DNA from: Poriferisodalis sp965237655
GTDB lineage: Bacteria; Actinomycetota; Acidimicrobiia; Acidimicrobiales; Poriferisodalaceae
Reading direction: 5' to 3'
DNA length: 64,000 nt
NCBI RefSeq assembly: GCF_965237655.1
Contig: NZ_CBDEGB010000002.1
Location: 1,922,001 to 1,986,000 of the forward strand
Below the pieces are notes generated by a model. The model ran no database searches, was not told where the DNA came from, and was given only the letters and a program-made list of their open reading frames with translations. Position numbers and translations under genes: made by a program. Positions 41,647 through 53,827 of this stretch are shown piece by piece; the stretch's first letter is position 1, and each line of letters opens with the position of its first letter.

Positions 41647-43970
41647 CCGACGCAGCGACCACCGAAGAGACACCGCCACCCAACGGCGCCGCCGTCAAGC
41701 CTGAAGCGGCCTCCCAGACCGACGGGTCTGCTGTTGACGCGCAGCCTCTCGCCACATCCGGCGATGGATCTGGGGGCAACAACGACATACATGAACACCG
41801 CAAGCCCGCAATTCACCACCGGATCTCGACCCAGATGTACGCGGGTATCGCCGCCCCGCTGTTGCTGACGCTGGCCGCCAGCGTCGTCGCCTGGATCTCG
41901 TTCACCCGTGTCGGTGAAGCCGAGAAAGAGGTCACCGGAGGAGCCATCCCAGAGCTGAGCGCAGCGTTCGGCGTTGCCGAGTCCAGCAACCGCCTCGTGG
42001 CAGGCGGCCCGCGGCTGGCGTCCTCGACACCTCAGGACTTCTCGGCAGTGGTTGGTGAGATCGCAGCTGCGCAAGGCGAGTTCGAGACGCAGCTGGACTT
42101 GCTGTGGCAGCGCGGCACGGGCTCGATGTGGCTCGGCGAGATGCGCGGATTCGCGGCGCAGCTCAGTTCGAATATTGATGCCATCGAGTCCGAGATGCCC
42201 GAGTACTTCACGCTCGGGCAGCAGGCAGACGAGCTCAGGTTCGAGGCCGATGCGGCCGTGCGAGACCTCGAGCGCCAGATCGTGCCGGCGCTCGACGACC
42301 AGCTCTTCTACTTGGTCGCCGGACAACGAGATCTGGACACACCGCCCGTGTCCGAGGCCATCCACAGGTCCGACGAGGAAGTGCGGCTATACCGCCACTG
42401 GTCCGCATTGGGCGGCGACGTCGCACGGTCGGCAGAGCTGCTGGCAAGCGCATTCAGTGCCTCCCAGTCGGCATTGATCGAGCCGCTGCGAGAAAGCTTC
42501 GAATCAGCGAGGGATCGCATTGAGATCAGCGTCGCCACGCTCGACGACGCCGCTGGCCCCGAACTGCGACCAGCGGTTGACCGCCTGTTCGCCCTGGGAC
42601 TCGACGACGGCAGCGTCTTCGACGTCATGGAGCGGCGCCTGCAGATCGAAGAGACCCAGCGCCAGCTCCTGGCCCAGAATCAGGGATTGGGCGTCGATTT
42701 GGTGGGCGAGATCGAGTCGCTCGTCGGTGCCGTGCAGACCGATGTCGATTCGGCCACTGACGCCTCGGCACAGGCCGTGAGCACTGGGCGCCTGCTGCTG
42801 ATCGTCATCAGCATCGTCGGCGTTCTCGGCGCGCTGGCAATCAGCTGGCTGTTTGTCGGCAAGCGGATCCTGCGGCGCGTCGGCCAATTGTCCAACCGCA
42901 TGAGGGCCCTGGCCGGCGGCGACCTCGAAACCCCCGTCGACACCAGGGGCCGGGACGAAGTCGCCGAGATGGCCGACGCTCTCGAAGTGTTCCGGCGAGA
43001 CGCGCTGGAGGTGCAACGGCTCAACCTGGTCGAGAAGCTGGCCAACGAGCTGAGCGAACGCAACGAGCAGCTGTCCCAGACACTCGCTGACCTGGACCGT
43101 GCGCAGGACCAGATCGTGGCGAACGAGAAGCTGGCAGCCCTCGGCGAGGTGACCGCTGGCGTCGCCCACGAAATCCGGAACCCGCTGAACTTCGTGAAGA
43201 ACTTCGCCGAGTCGTCCGACGAGCTTCTCGAAGAACTGCTCGAGGCGATCGCCGACCCGGAGCCGGCCGACGACCACGCCGACTACATCACCGAGATCAC
43301 GGGCGACCTCAAGCAGAACCTGAATCGCATCCGCTCACACGGCGACCGGGCCAATCGCATCGTAGAGAGCATGCTCATGATGGGACGGGGCGGCGGCGAA
43401 TCACGCCCCGTGGAGATCAACGCGCTGCTCGACGAGCACGCCATGCTCTCGTACCACAGCGCGCGGGCACAGGATCCCGATTTCAACGTAACCATTGAGC
43501 GGGACTTCGACCCCGAGGTGGGCGAGTTGCAGGTCATTCCGCAGGACATGGGCCGGGTGTTCCTCAACTTGGTCACCAACGCTGGCTATGCCGCGAACCA
43601 GCGGTGGCGGGAGCTCGGCGGCGATCCGGGCAAGATGGTCTCGATTGGCGACGCTGACGACACGCCCTATTTCCCGACCATCTGGCTCAGCACCCGCCGA
43701 ACCGATGAGTCGGCGGTGATCTCCGTACGCGACAACGGCACCGGCATCCCGCCCGATGTTGCTCAGCGGATCTTTGAACCCTTCTTCACCACCAAGCCCA
43801 CGAATGAAGGCACGGGGCTGGGATTGGCGATGTCAAACGACATCGTGCGAGGTCACGGCGGTCAGATCACGGTGGACAGCGAGCCGGGCGAGTACACCGA
43901 GTTCACCGTGGAACTGCCGCTCGTGCCCGTGACGCGATCCGAAGCAGAGGACGCCGCCGCGGCGACCTGA
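41643..43970 (+). CDS. Membrane-bound HAMP-domain sensor histidine kinase
   Basis: A 775-residue kinase. A Pro/Ala-rich cytoplasmic lead is followed by TM1 (GIAAPLLLTLAASVVAWISF, about 63-82), an extracytoplasmic helical sensor region of roughly 300 residues, TM2 (LLLIVISIVGVLGALAISWL, about 383-402), HAMP (RILRRVGQLSNRMRALAGGD), a coiled coil, and a HisKA-like H-box AHEIRNPLNFV with H509. Then N-box FLNLVTNAGYAA, G1 VRDNGTGIPP, F-box FFTTKP and G2 GTGLGLAM. Start overlaps the binding protein's stop (ATGA). It probably phosphorylates D60 of the response regulator/phosphatase. Confidence 0.92.
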   Translation: MTDAATTEETPPPNGAAVKPEAASQTDGSAVDAQPLATSGDGSGGNNDIHEHRKPAIHHRISTQMYAGIAAPLLLTLAASVVAWISFTRVGEAEKEVTGGAIPELSAAFGVAESSNRLVAGGPRLASSTPQDFSAVVGEIAAAQGEFETQLDLLWQRGTGSMWLGEMRGFAAQLSSNIDAIESEMPEYFTLGQQADELRFEADAAVRDLERQIVPALDDQLFYLVAGQRDLDTPPVSEAIHRSDEEVRLYRHWSALGGDVARSAELLASAFSASQSALIEPLRESFESARDRIEISVATLDDAAGPELRPAVDRLFALGLDDGSVFDVMERRLQIEETQRQLLAQNQGLGVDLVGEIESLVGAVQTDVDSATDASAQAVSTGRLLLIVISIVGVLGALAISWLFVGKRILRRVGQLSNRMRALAGGDLETPVDTRGRDEVAEMADALEVFRRDALEVQRLNLVEKLANELSERNEQLSQTLADLDRAQDQIVANEKLAALGEVTAGVAHEIRNPLNFVKNFAESSDELLEELLEAIADPEPADDHADYITEITGDLKQNLNRIRSHGDRANRIVESMLMMGRGGGESRPVEINALLDEHAMLSYHSARAQDPDFNVTIERDFDPEVGELQVIPQDMGRVFLNLVTNAGYAANQRWRELGGDPGKMVSIGDADDTPYFPTIWLSTRRTDESAVISVRDNGTGIPPDVAQRIFEPFFTTKPTNEGTGLGLAMSNDIVRGHGGQITVDSEPGEYTEFTVELPLVPVTRSEAEDAAAAT

Positions 43971-43984
43971 TCAGAGCGAACCGA

Positions 43985-44563
43985 TCAAGTCTCGTCCCCG
44001 AAGGGATCCTCCCACTCGGGCGGCAGCGGGATCTCGAAGGCATTCAGCGTCAGCGAGATCAAGCAGTAGTAGCCCACCGTCGTCACGAGTTCGATGACGC
44101 CCTCGGCGCCGAATTCGGCGACGGCATCGGCGTAGGTCTCGTCGCTCATGCGATGCGACTCGAGCAATTCAGCCGCTACCCGGTGCGCGATGGCCTCTTG
44201 CCCGGTGAACTCTGCTGGCCTGCCTTCCCGAAGCGCATCGAGGTGGCGCTGCTCGATGCCTGCTGTCCGAGCCAAGCGCTCATGTGCGGCGAATTCGAAC
44301 TTCGACTGGTAGTGGGCTCCAACTGTGCATATCGCCGCTTCCTTGACCGTCTCGGGGAGTCCGCCTGCGAACCGGACTGCGGCACCCAGTGCCTGGGTCG
44401 GTCCTCCGATGGCAGGGGCTCGCACCCAGACGCCGTAGGGACCCACGATGCTCTTGACAGACAGATCGGCGGTCGCCGAGCTGCGCGGACCGCTGCGCAA
44501 GGCCTCGTACACCTCGCGCCCGCCTCCGGTCAGCTCTTCGGGGGTGATCTCGGGCAGTCTCAT
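43985..44563 (-). CDS. Carboxymuconolactone decarboxylase/AhpD-like family protein
   Basis: A 192-residue all-helical CMD-family protein: PETVKEAAICTVGAHYQSKFEFAAHE across residues 70-95 and a C-terminal segment VIELVTTVGYYCLISLTLNAF. The CxxC pair of true AhpD alkylhydroperoxidases is not present, only a single Cys, so peroxidase activity by that mechanism is unlikely. Role unknown; such proteins are often decarboxylases or isomerase-like in aromatic catabolism. It lies 30 bp upstream of the uvrA stop on the same strand, downstream of uvrA. Confidence 0.8.
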   Translation of the reverse strand: MRLPEITPEELTGGGREVYEALRSGPRSSATADLSVKSIVGPYGVWVRAPAIGGPTQALGAAVRFAGGLPETVKEAAICTVGAHYQSKFEFAAHERLARTAGIEQRHLDALREGRPAEFTGQEAIAHRVAAELLESHRMSDETYADAVAEFGAEGVIELVTTVGYYCLISLTLNAFEIPLPPEWEDPFGDET

Positions 44564-44593
44564 CTGCTCGCTCCTTCGCTCACGATGACTCGT

Positions 44594-47446
<2,853 letters not shown>

Positions 47447-47670
47447 GCAGTGCGATCCTACCTGTGCCCCCTGTTGTCTCCCCGGACACAAACAGAAGTT
47501 CGTCGGGCGCCACGCCAACGCCTTGAACGTTGCCTCAATCGGCAGAACTAGGGTCGCGATCGCCAACGTGTGCAGGGTGCCGGGGCCTACGAGGCGCGGC
47601 CGGAAACCTGACGCCAAACACCCGAGACAACCATCCAAGACAACCACCCGAGAACGAACTGGGAGCGGTC
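47447..47670. other. Divergent intergenic region uvrA / mscR
   Basis: 224 bp. CAACCATCCAAGACAACCACC shows a short direct repeat (CAACCA) near 47629-47646, and a GGGAG ribosome site precedes mscR. No LexA box could be recognised with confidence. Confidence 0.35.
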
Positions 47671-48762
47671 ATGCCATACGAAGTACGAGGAGTCGTGGCG
47701 AAGGCTGTAGGCGAACCGGTCAGTGTCGAGACCATCACGGTTCCCGACCCCGGACCTGGCGAAGTGATCGTCGACGTGCAGGCGTGCGGTGTGTGCCACA
47801 CAGACCTGCACTACCGCGAGGGCGCCATCAATGACGAGTTCCCGTTCTTGCTCGGGCACGAGGCGGCAGGCGTCATCTCGGAGGTGGGTGACGGTGTCAC
47901 AAGCGTCGCCGTCGGCGATTTCGTGGTCCTCAATTGGCGAGCGGTCTGCGGCAACTGCCGGTCGTGCGAACGGGGCCGCCCGTGGTACTGCTTCGCAACG
48001 CACAACGCATCGCAGAAGATGACGCTCGACGGCGTCGAACTCTCGCCGGCGCTGGGCATTGGAGCATTCGCTGAGAAGACCCTGGTGGCAGCAGGACAGG
48101 CCACCAAGGTGGACCCTGCCGCCCCGCCCGAGGTGGCCGGGCTCATCGGCTGCGGGGTGATGGCCGGCTTGGGCGCAGCGATGAACACCGGCGGCGTCGG
48201 TCGAGGCGACAGCGTGGCCGTATTCGGCTGCGGTGGCGTCGGCGACGCAGCCATCTGCGGTGCACGGCTCGCCGGAGCGCACACGATCATCGGCATCGAC
48301 ATCGACGACCGAAAGCTGGAATGGGCCAGCGAGTTCGGTGCCACCCACACCATCAACTCGGGGGGCATGAGCAACGACGAAGTCGTCGAAGCAATCCGAG
48401 AGTTGACCGAGGGCAACGGCGTGGATGTTGCCATCGAGGCAATCGGACTGCCCCAGACCTACGAGCAGGCCTTCTATGCCCGCGACCTGGCGGGGACCGT
48501 TGTGCTGGTCGGCGTGCCGAATCCCACCATGAAGATCGAACTGCCGATGATCGAGGTCTTCGGCCGAGGCGGATCACTGAAGAGCTCGTGGTATGGCGAC
48601 TGCCTGCCGAGCCGGGACTTCCCAATGCTCATCGACCTGCACCTGCAAGATCGGCTGCCGCTCGATCGGTTTGTCAGCGAGACGATCGGCATCGAGGGGG
48701 TCGAGGAGGCTTTCGAGAAGATGGAGCGCGGCGAGGTATTGCGCTCAGTCGTCGTCATCTAG
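47671..48762 (+). CDS. mscR: S-(hydroxymethyl)mycothiol dehydrogenase
   Basis: A 363-residue zinc alcohol dehydrogenase that oxidises the formaldehyde-mycothiol adduct with NAD; relatives also reduce S-nitrosomycothiol. Motifs include CGVCHTDLHYREGAINDEFP with catalytic Zn ligands, GHEAAGV, structural-zinc cysteines CGNCRSCERGRPWYC, cofactor fold VFGCGGVGDAA, and the characteristic LKSSWYGDCLPSRDFPMLI. It indicates that the cell makes mycothiol. ATG 47671 follows a GGGAG site. It converges with uvrB and the two genes overlap by 4 nt at their stops. Confidence 0.92.
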   Translation: MPYEVRGVVAKAVGEPVSVETITVPDPGPGEVIVDVQACGVCHTDLHYREGAINDEFPFLLGHEAAGVISEVGDGVTSVAVGDFVVLNWRAVCGNCRSCERGRPWYCFATHNASQKMTLDGVELSPALGIGAFAEKTLVAAGQATKVDPAAPPEVAGLIGCGVMAGLGAAMNTGGVGRGDSVAVFGCGGVGDAAICGARLAGAHTIIGIDIDDRKLEWASEFGATHTINSGGMSNDEVVEAIRELTEGNGVDVAIEAIGLPQTYEQAFYARDLAGTVVLVGVPNPTMKIELPMIEVFGRGGSLKSSWYGDCLPSRDFPMLIDLHLQDRLPLDRFVSETIGIEGVEEAFEKMERGEVLRSVVVI

Positions 48763-50873
48763 GCGCTGGCGTCTCTGAGGTCTCGGCGGAGTTCGCGTAG
48801 CTCGTCGCGCAGGCGGGCTGCGTACTCGAATCGGAGTTCGGCGGCCGCCTCGGCCATCTCCTCCTCCAGCGAGGCGACGAGGCGGGTGAGATCGTCGGGC
48901 GGGAGGTCGCCGTAGGCGGCTCGCATCCGCTCGGCGTTGACGCGCCCTGACGCCAACTTCTCGGGCACAGGAGCGGTCTGGGCAGGGCCCCGCAACACCT
49001 CCAGGATGTCGGTGACGGCTTTGCGAATGGTCTGCGGATCGATGCCGTGCTCGGCGTTGTACGCCTGCTGCAGACCGCGGCGGCGATTGGTCTCGGACAC
49101 GGCACGCTGCATTGAGGGAGTGAACTGGTCGGCGTACATCACGACCTGCCCGTCGACGTTGCGTGCGGCTCGGCCGATGGTCTGGATGAGCGACGTCTCG
49201 CTGCGCAGAAAGCCTTCCTTGTCGGCGTCGAGAATTGCCACCAGGCTCACCTCGGGCAGGTCGAGGCCCTCTCGCAGCAGGTTGATGCCCACCAGCACAT
49301 CGAATTGCCCAAGCCGCAGGTCCCGGAGAATCTCGATCCGCTCGATGGTGTCGATCTCGCTGTGCAGGTAGCGAACCCTCACACCCAACTCCAGCAAGTA
49401 ATCGGTGAGATCTTCCGCCATCTTCTTTGTGAGCGTGGTCACGAGCACCCGCTGGCTCTGCGCTGTGACCCGCTCGATCTCGCCCATCAGGTCGTCGATC
49501 TGGCCCTTGGTCGGACGCACGACAATCTCGGGGTCGACCAAGCCGGTGGGCCGGACGATCTGTTCGACCACCTGGGAGCTCGTCCGCAGCTCATAGTCCC
49601 CGGGCGTGGCCGACAAGAAAACGACCTGGTTCAGCCGATCCATCACCTCGTCGAAGCGCAACGGCCGATTGTCCCGCGCCGAGGGAAGCCGGAAGCCATG
49701 TTCGACCAGGGTGTCCTTGCGCTTCCGGTCACCGGCGAACTGCCCGTGCAGCTGGGGCACCGCGACATGACTCTCATCGATGACCATCAAGAAGTCATCG
49801 GGGAAGAAATCCAGCAATGTGTACGGCGGCTCGTCGTAGGTCCGCCCGTCCAGGTGCATCGAGTAGTTCTCGACACCGTTGCAATAGCCCAGCTCGCCCA
49901 TCATCTCGAGGTCGTACTCGGTGCGCATGCGCAGACGCTGTGCCTCGAGCAGCTGGTTGTTCTTCTCGAAGAACTGCAATTGCTCTGCGAGCTCGGCTTC
50001 GATCTTGCCGATCGCGACCCGCAGCTTGTCCTCCCCGGTGACGTAGTGCGACGCAGGGAACACGGTGACCTCTTCGAGTTCACCCAGACGCTCACCGGTC
50101 AGCGGGTCGATTCGGCTGATGCGGTCGATCTCGTCGCCAAACAGCTCCACCCGCACCAGGAACTCCTCGTAGGCGGGATGGATTTCGAGCGTGTCGCCGC
50201 GCACCCGGAACCGGCCTCGAACAAGGTTCATGTCGTTGCGCTCGTACTGCATGTCGACCAGACGACGCAGCACTGCACGCTGTTCGACCACCTCGCCCAC
50301 ACGCAGGTACAGCATCTGGCGCAGGTATTCGGAGGGCGCGCCGAGCCCGTAAATGGCCGAAACCGATGCCACCACGATGACGTCCCGACGGGTCAGCAGC
50401 GCCGCCGTGGCCGAGTGGCGCAGGCGGTCGATCTCGTCGTTGACGCTGGAGTCTTTCTCGATGTAGGTGTCCGAGGCCGGCATGTAGGCCTCAGGCTGGT
50501 AGTAGTCGTAGTAGGAGACGAAGTACTCCACACGATTGTCGGGGAAGAATTCACGGAACTCGTTCGCAAGCTGCGCCGCCAAGGACTTGTTCGGAGCGAG
50601 CACCAGCGTCGGACGCTGCGTGCGTTCGATTGTCCACGCGATCGTGGCGCTCTTGCCCGAGCCGGTGATGCCCAACAGCGTCTGGAACCGGTCCCCGCGG
50701 CTGACGCCGTCTGCCAACTCTGCCACCGCGCGCGGCTGGTCTCCGGCGGGCTCGAAGCCCGCCTCGACCCGGAACGGATAAGCGGCGGTTGGCTTCGGCA
50801 ACCAGGGACGGGTTTGACCGGTCTCGTCCCATCCAGGATCCCCGTGTGTCGGGGCCGTCGAAACCGATGCCAT
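48759..50873 (-). CDS. uvrB: Excinuclease ABC subunit B
   Basis: A 704-residue helicase-like subunit of the UvrABC system. Walker A GITGSGKSATIAW, beta-hairpin region YYDYYQPEAYMP, helicase motifs LMVIDESHV, VFLSATPGDYE and QTIGRAARNVDGQV, and a C-terminal UVR motif (LVASLEEEMAEAAAELRFEY ... RLRDELRELRR) that contacts UvrC. ATG 50873 was chosen over earlier codons because the N-terminus then resembles other actinobacterial UvrB proteins. Complete. Confidence 0.96.
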   Translation of the reverse strand: MASVSTAPTHGDPGWDETGQTRPWLPKPTAAYPFRVEAGFEPAGDQPRAVAELADGVSRGDRFQTLLGITGSGKSATIAWTIERTQRPTLVLAPNKSLAAQLANEFREFFPDNRVEYFVSYYDYYQPEAYMPASDTYIEKDSSVNDEIDRLRHSATAALLTRRDVIVVASVSAIYGLGAPSEYLRQMLYLRVGEVVEQRAVLRRLVDMQYERNDMNLVRGRFRVRGDTLEIHPAYEEFLVRVELFGDEIDRISRIDPLTGERLGELEEVTVFPASHYVTGEDKLRVAIGKIEAELAEQLQFFEKNNQLLEAQRLRMRTEYDLEMMGELGYCNGVENYSMHLDGRTYDEPPYTLLDFFPDDFLMVIDESHVAVPQLHGQFAGDRKRKDTLVEHGFRLPSARDNRPLRFDEVMDRLNQVVFLSATPGDYELRTSSQVVEQIVRPTGLVDPEIVVRPTKGQIDDLMGEIERVTAQSQRVLVTTLTKKMAEDLTDYLLELGVRVRYLHSEIDTIERIEILRDLRLGQFDVLVGINLLREGLDLPEVSLVAILDADKEGFLRSETSLIQTIGRAARNVDGQVVMYADQFTPSMQRAVSETNRRRGLQQAYNAEHGIDPQTIRKAVTDILEVLRGPAQTAPVPEKLASGRVNAERMRAAYGDLPPDDLTRLVASLEEEMAEAAAELRFEYAARLRDELRELRRDLRDASA

Positions 50874-51051
50874 GATTCCGAGGCTAGGGCCGGGACGCGT
50901 CGCCATCCCGCCAGCGCCAGCGCGTCCGAAGGGGGACACTGTTGCGGCGACCCGCGCCGTGGTGGCCCCCTGCGGCCAGCCGGTGTGGTTATCCTGCCGC
51001 GCTGACTACCGACCTAATGAAACTCGACCTCACCACCGCACGAGACCGCCC

Positions 51052-51561
51052 ATGAGCCGCGACGAATCCGACGCCCCTGCGCCACCCGAAGACGCGCTCG
51101 ACGACGCCTCGATCGACGACGTCATGCTCGACGACGACATCGAGCCGATGGAGGAGGATCTCGAGGCCGAAGAGCTGGGGGTCGGGGATCCCGACGATGA
51201 CCTGGCCGACGACGTCGACAACTTGGATGTCGATGAGACGACCCCTGACGAAAAGGACTCGAAGTCGAGCCGCGAGGTGCCCGATGGTGTGCGCCCGACC
51301 GAGGACGAAGACGACGACGAGGACGACGAGGAACTTGAAGCCGACCTCGGAGAGATCCTCAAGGAACGACTCGCGTCCGAAGACGACGACGAGGACGACG
51401 AGGACGACGAGATCGGCATCGTCACCGGCTCGCGTTCGTCCTCCAAGCAGGAAGACGAGATCCTCTGCGAGGGCTGCTTCCTGCTCGTCAAGCCGTCGCA
51501 ATACGACACGCGGTCGCCGGAACCCAGCTGTCCGCACTGCGGAACACCGCTCGCCTACTGA
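51052..51561 (+). CDS. Highly acidic zinc-ribbon protein (DUF4193-like)
   Basis: A 169-residue protein with long Asp/Glu runs (about residues 20-130) and a short C-terminal metal-binding module: CEGCFLLVKPSQYDTR followed by CPHCGTPLAY. The tail resembles DUF4193 proteins of actinobacteria, which are acidic and end in a CxxCF knuckle; the second CxxC makes this a full ribbon. The acidic part should be disordered. Candidates are an RNA-polymerase- or ribosome-associated factor, but function is unknown. ATG 51052 gives the acidic start MSRDESDAPAPPED; the upstream open frame is GC-rich noise. Low-complexity GAC/GAG repeats cause the runs. Confidence 0.7.
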   Translation: MSRDESDAPAPPEDALDDASIDDVMLDDDIEPMEEDLEAEELGVGDPDDDLADDVDNLDVDETTPDEKDSKSSREVPDGVRPTEDEDDDEDDEELEADLGEILKERLASEDDDEDDEDDEIGIVTGSRSSSKQEDEILCEGCFLLVKPSQYDTRSPEPSCPHCGTPLAY

Positions 51562-51608
51562 GTTGACGCGAGGGCCTGGCCGACCGGGGACGGCCCTCGT
51601 CGAGCGCT

Positions 51609-52238
51609 TCAGGCCGCAGGTTCGCTGTGCGGCAGTGCGCTCGCCCATGCGAAGGCCGCGTCGATTGCGGTCTCCAGCTCAGCTAGATCACCTGAGTTGT
51701 CGATGACCCAGTCGGCGATGGCGAGGCGCTCTTCCCGAGGCAATTGCGCGGCGATGCGCGCACGTGCGTCGTCGGCAGAGAACCCCCGAGAGCTCACGAG
51801 ACGCTCGACAGCGACGTCGGTCGGTGTGTCCACGACCAGGATCCCGCTCGTGTGATAGCGGGGCCGTTGCCCCTTCGCCAATCCCTCTCCGAGCAGAGGG
51901 ATGTCGAGCACGACCATCTGGTCCGTCCCCTCCAGCTCGCCGAGCCGGCGACGAATCTCACGACCGACCGGCGGATGAGTGATCGCATTCAGATCAGCGA
52001 GCGCGTCAGGGTCAGAGAACACGATTGACGCGACTGTGCCGCGGTCCAGCGTGCCATCGGGAGCCACGATGTCGTCTCCGAAGCGCGCCACCATCTCAGC
52101 GAAGACCTCGCCCCCGGGATCTTGCTGCCCGCGGACAATTGCATCTGCATCGATGAGCCCAGCCCCGCGCAGCACAAACCCTGTCGCGACAGTGCTCTTG
52201 CCGCTGCCGATGCCACCGGTCAGCCCGACTGCGATCAT
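51609..52238 (-). CDS. coaE: Dephospho-CoA kinase
   Basis: A 209-residue P-loop kinase for the last step of coenzyme A synthesis. Walker A GLTGGIGSGKSTVA near the N-terminus, GLIDADAIVR for substrate binding, FSDPDALADLNAITHPPV, and the lid segment RIAAQLPREERLAIADWVIDNSG split around residues 160-182. Full length for the family. Directly downstream of rpsA (29 bp), an order common in actinobacteria. Confidence 0.95.
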   Translation of the reverse strand: MIAVGLTGGIGSGKSTVATGFVLRGAGLIDADAIVRGQQDPGGEVFAEMVARFGDDIVAPDGTLDRGTVASIVFSDPDALADLNAITHPPVGREIRRRLGELEGTDQMVVLDIPLLGEGLAKGQRPRYHTSGILVVDTPTDVAVERLVSSRGFSADDARARIAAQLPREERLAIADWVIDNSGDLAELETAIDAAFAWASALPHSEPAA

Positions 52239-52267
52239 CAGACCGCGTTCGCAGGGGAGCGGACGGG

Positions 52268-53740
52268 CTAGCCGTCACCCTCAGGGGCGGCCGCGGCGGG
52301 CTCACCGTCGGGACCCTGATTCTCATAGTGCGCGAGGGCCTGGCGATAGGCCTCTTCGCCATGCTCCTCGTAGTACTCGCGCCACGCCCGCTCGGCTTCT
52401 GATTCCTCGCCTGCGGCCGGCGTCTCATAGCTGAACTCGCCGATGAAGTTGCCTTCCTCGTCGTAGGCATGATCGCCGAACGCTTCGCGGTATTCCTCCG
52501 CAACCACGCCACCCTCAGCCGCTTGCTTGATCGACAGGCTGATGCGCCGGCGCTGCAGGTCCAGATCGATGATCTTCACCCACAGCTCCTCGCCGGGGGT
52601 GACGACCTGCTCAGGAAGCTCGACGTGGTGCGCGGACATCTCGGAGATGTGCACCAGGCCCTCGATGCCGTCGCCGACCTGCACGAATGCGCCGAAGGGC
52701 ACCAGCTTCGTGACGCGGCCGTAGACCAACTCTTCCACCCGGTGGCTGCCGGCAAAGGCTTCCCAGGGGTCCTGCTGTGTCGCCTTGAGCGAGAGCGAAA
52801 TGCGCTCGCGGTCGCGGTCGATCTCGAGCACCTCCACCGTCACCTCGTCGCCGATGCTGACGACCGAGCTCGGGTGATCGACGTGCTTCCACGACAGCTC
52901 AGACACGTGGATGAGGCCGTCCATGCCGCCGAGGTCCACGAATGCGCCGAAGCTGACCACCGAAGAGACCCGGCCGGTGCGTCGCTCGCCGCGCTTGAGG
53001 TCGCGCAGGAAGCCCTCTCGCTCCTCCTTGAGGCTCTCTTCGAGCCAGGCGCGCCGGCTGAGCACCACGTTGTTGCGGTTCTTGTCGAGCTCGATGATCT
53101 TCGCTTCGAGTTCGCGGCCCACATAGGGGGCCAGATCGCGGACTCTCCGGAGCTCGACCAGCGACGCTGGCAGGAAACCCCGCAAGCCGATGTCGACAAT
53201 CAGTCCGCCCTTCACGACTTCAATAACAGGACCCTTGACAACACCGTTGGACTCGCGGATTTCCTCGATGCGGCCCCACGCTCGCTCGTACTGAGCCCGC
53301 TTCTTGGACAGCACCAAGCGGCCGTCGGGGTCTTCCTTCTGGAGGACGAGCGCTTCGATCTGGTCGCCGACATCGACGACCTCGGACGGGTCGATGTCGT
53401 GTCGGATGGACAGCTCCCGTGACGGGATGACGCCCTCGGACTTGAAGCCGATATCCAGCAGCACCTCATCGCGGTCGACACGCACGACGGTGCCGGCCAC
53501 GATGTCGCCGTCGTCGAACTCGACGATGGTCTGCGCGACGGCGTCCTCGAAGGAGATGTCAACCAAGTCGTCGAGAGTGACGGTGCGCGGCACGTACTCG
53601 CCTGCATCGGTAAAGGTGCCGAAGTCGCTCTTCGAAGCACCGTTGGCCCCTTCGTCGCTTGCACCGTCACCGCCCGGCCCCTCCGGTGGGGCCTCGGCAG
53701 AATCTTCGAGTTCGGGAGCGGGGGCAAGTGCGTCGGTCAC
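52268..53740 (-). CDS. rpsA: 30S ribosomal protein S1
   Basis: A 490-residue S1 protein with four recognisable S1 RNA-binding repeats: about 62-130 (DGDIVAGTVVRVDRDEVLLD), 148-215 (GVVKGPVIEVVKGGLIVDIG), 230-305 (GRVSSVVSFGAFVDLGG) and 318-392 (YGRVTKLVPFGAFVQVGDG). N- and C-terminal tails are acidic and low complexity. It promotes mRNA binding at the ribosome. Actinobacterial S1 proteins commonly have four repeats. Starts at GTG 53740; the ribosome site is weak. Confidence 0.95.
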   Translation of the reverse strand: MTDALAPAPELEDSAEAPPEGPGGDGASDEGANGASKSDFGTFTDAGEYVPRTVTLDDLVDISFEDAVAQTIVEFDDGDIVAGTVVRVDRDEVLLDIGFKSEGVIPSRELSIRHDIDPSEVVDVGDQIEALVLQKEDPDGRLVLSKKRAQYERAWGRIEEIRESNGVVKGPVIEVVKGGLIVDIGLRGFLPASLVELRRVRDLAPYVGRELEAKIIELDKNRNNVVLSRRAWLEESLKEEREGFLRDLKRGERRTGRVSSVVSFGAFVDLGGMDGLIHVSELSWKHVDHPSSVVSIGDEVTVEVLEIDRDRERISLSLKATQQDPWEAFAGSHRVEELVYGRVTKLVPFGAFVQVGDGIEGLVHISEMSAHHVELPEQVVTPGEELWVKIIDLDLQRRRISLSIKQAAEGGVVAEEYREAFGDHAYDEEGNFIGEFSYETPAAGEESEAERAWREYYEEHGEEAYRQALAHYENQGPDGEPAAAAPEGDG

Positions 53741-53827
53741 GGAGGGAATGCTCAGGTCGGCAATACGGGCGCAGGCGGCCGAGCGAGCCGCACACAGCGC
53801 ACGGGAAGGCTACCGGTTTGGTGCTGT

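Noticed and set aside
49305..51005. 566-residue open frame on the plus strand
   Set aside because: Runs antisense through uvrB, whose helicase motifs are unmistakable in the other strand.
51300..51420. Repeat tract of GAC/GAG triplets
   Set aside because: It codes for the acidic low-complexity part of the zinc-ribbon protein and is not an independent repeat element.
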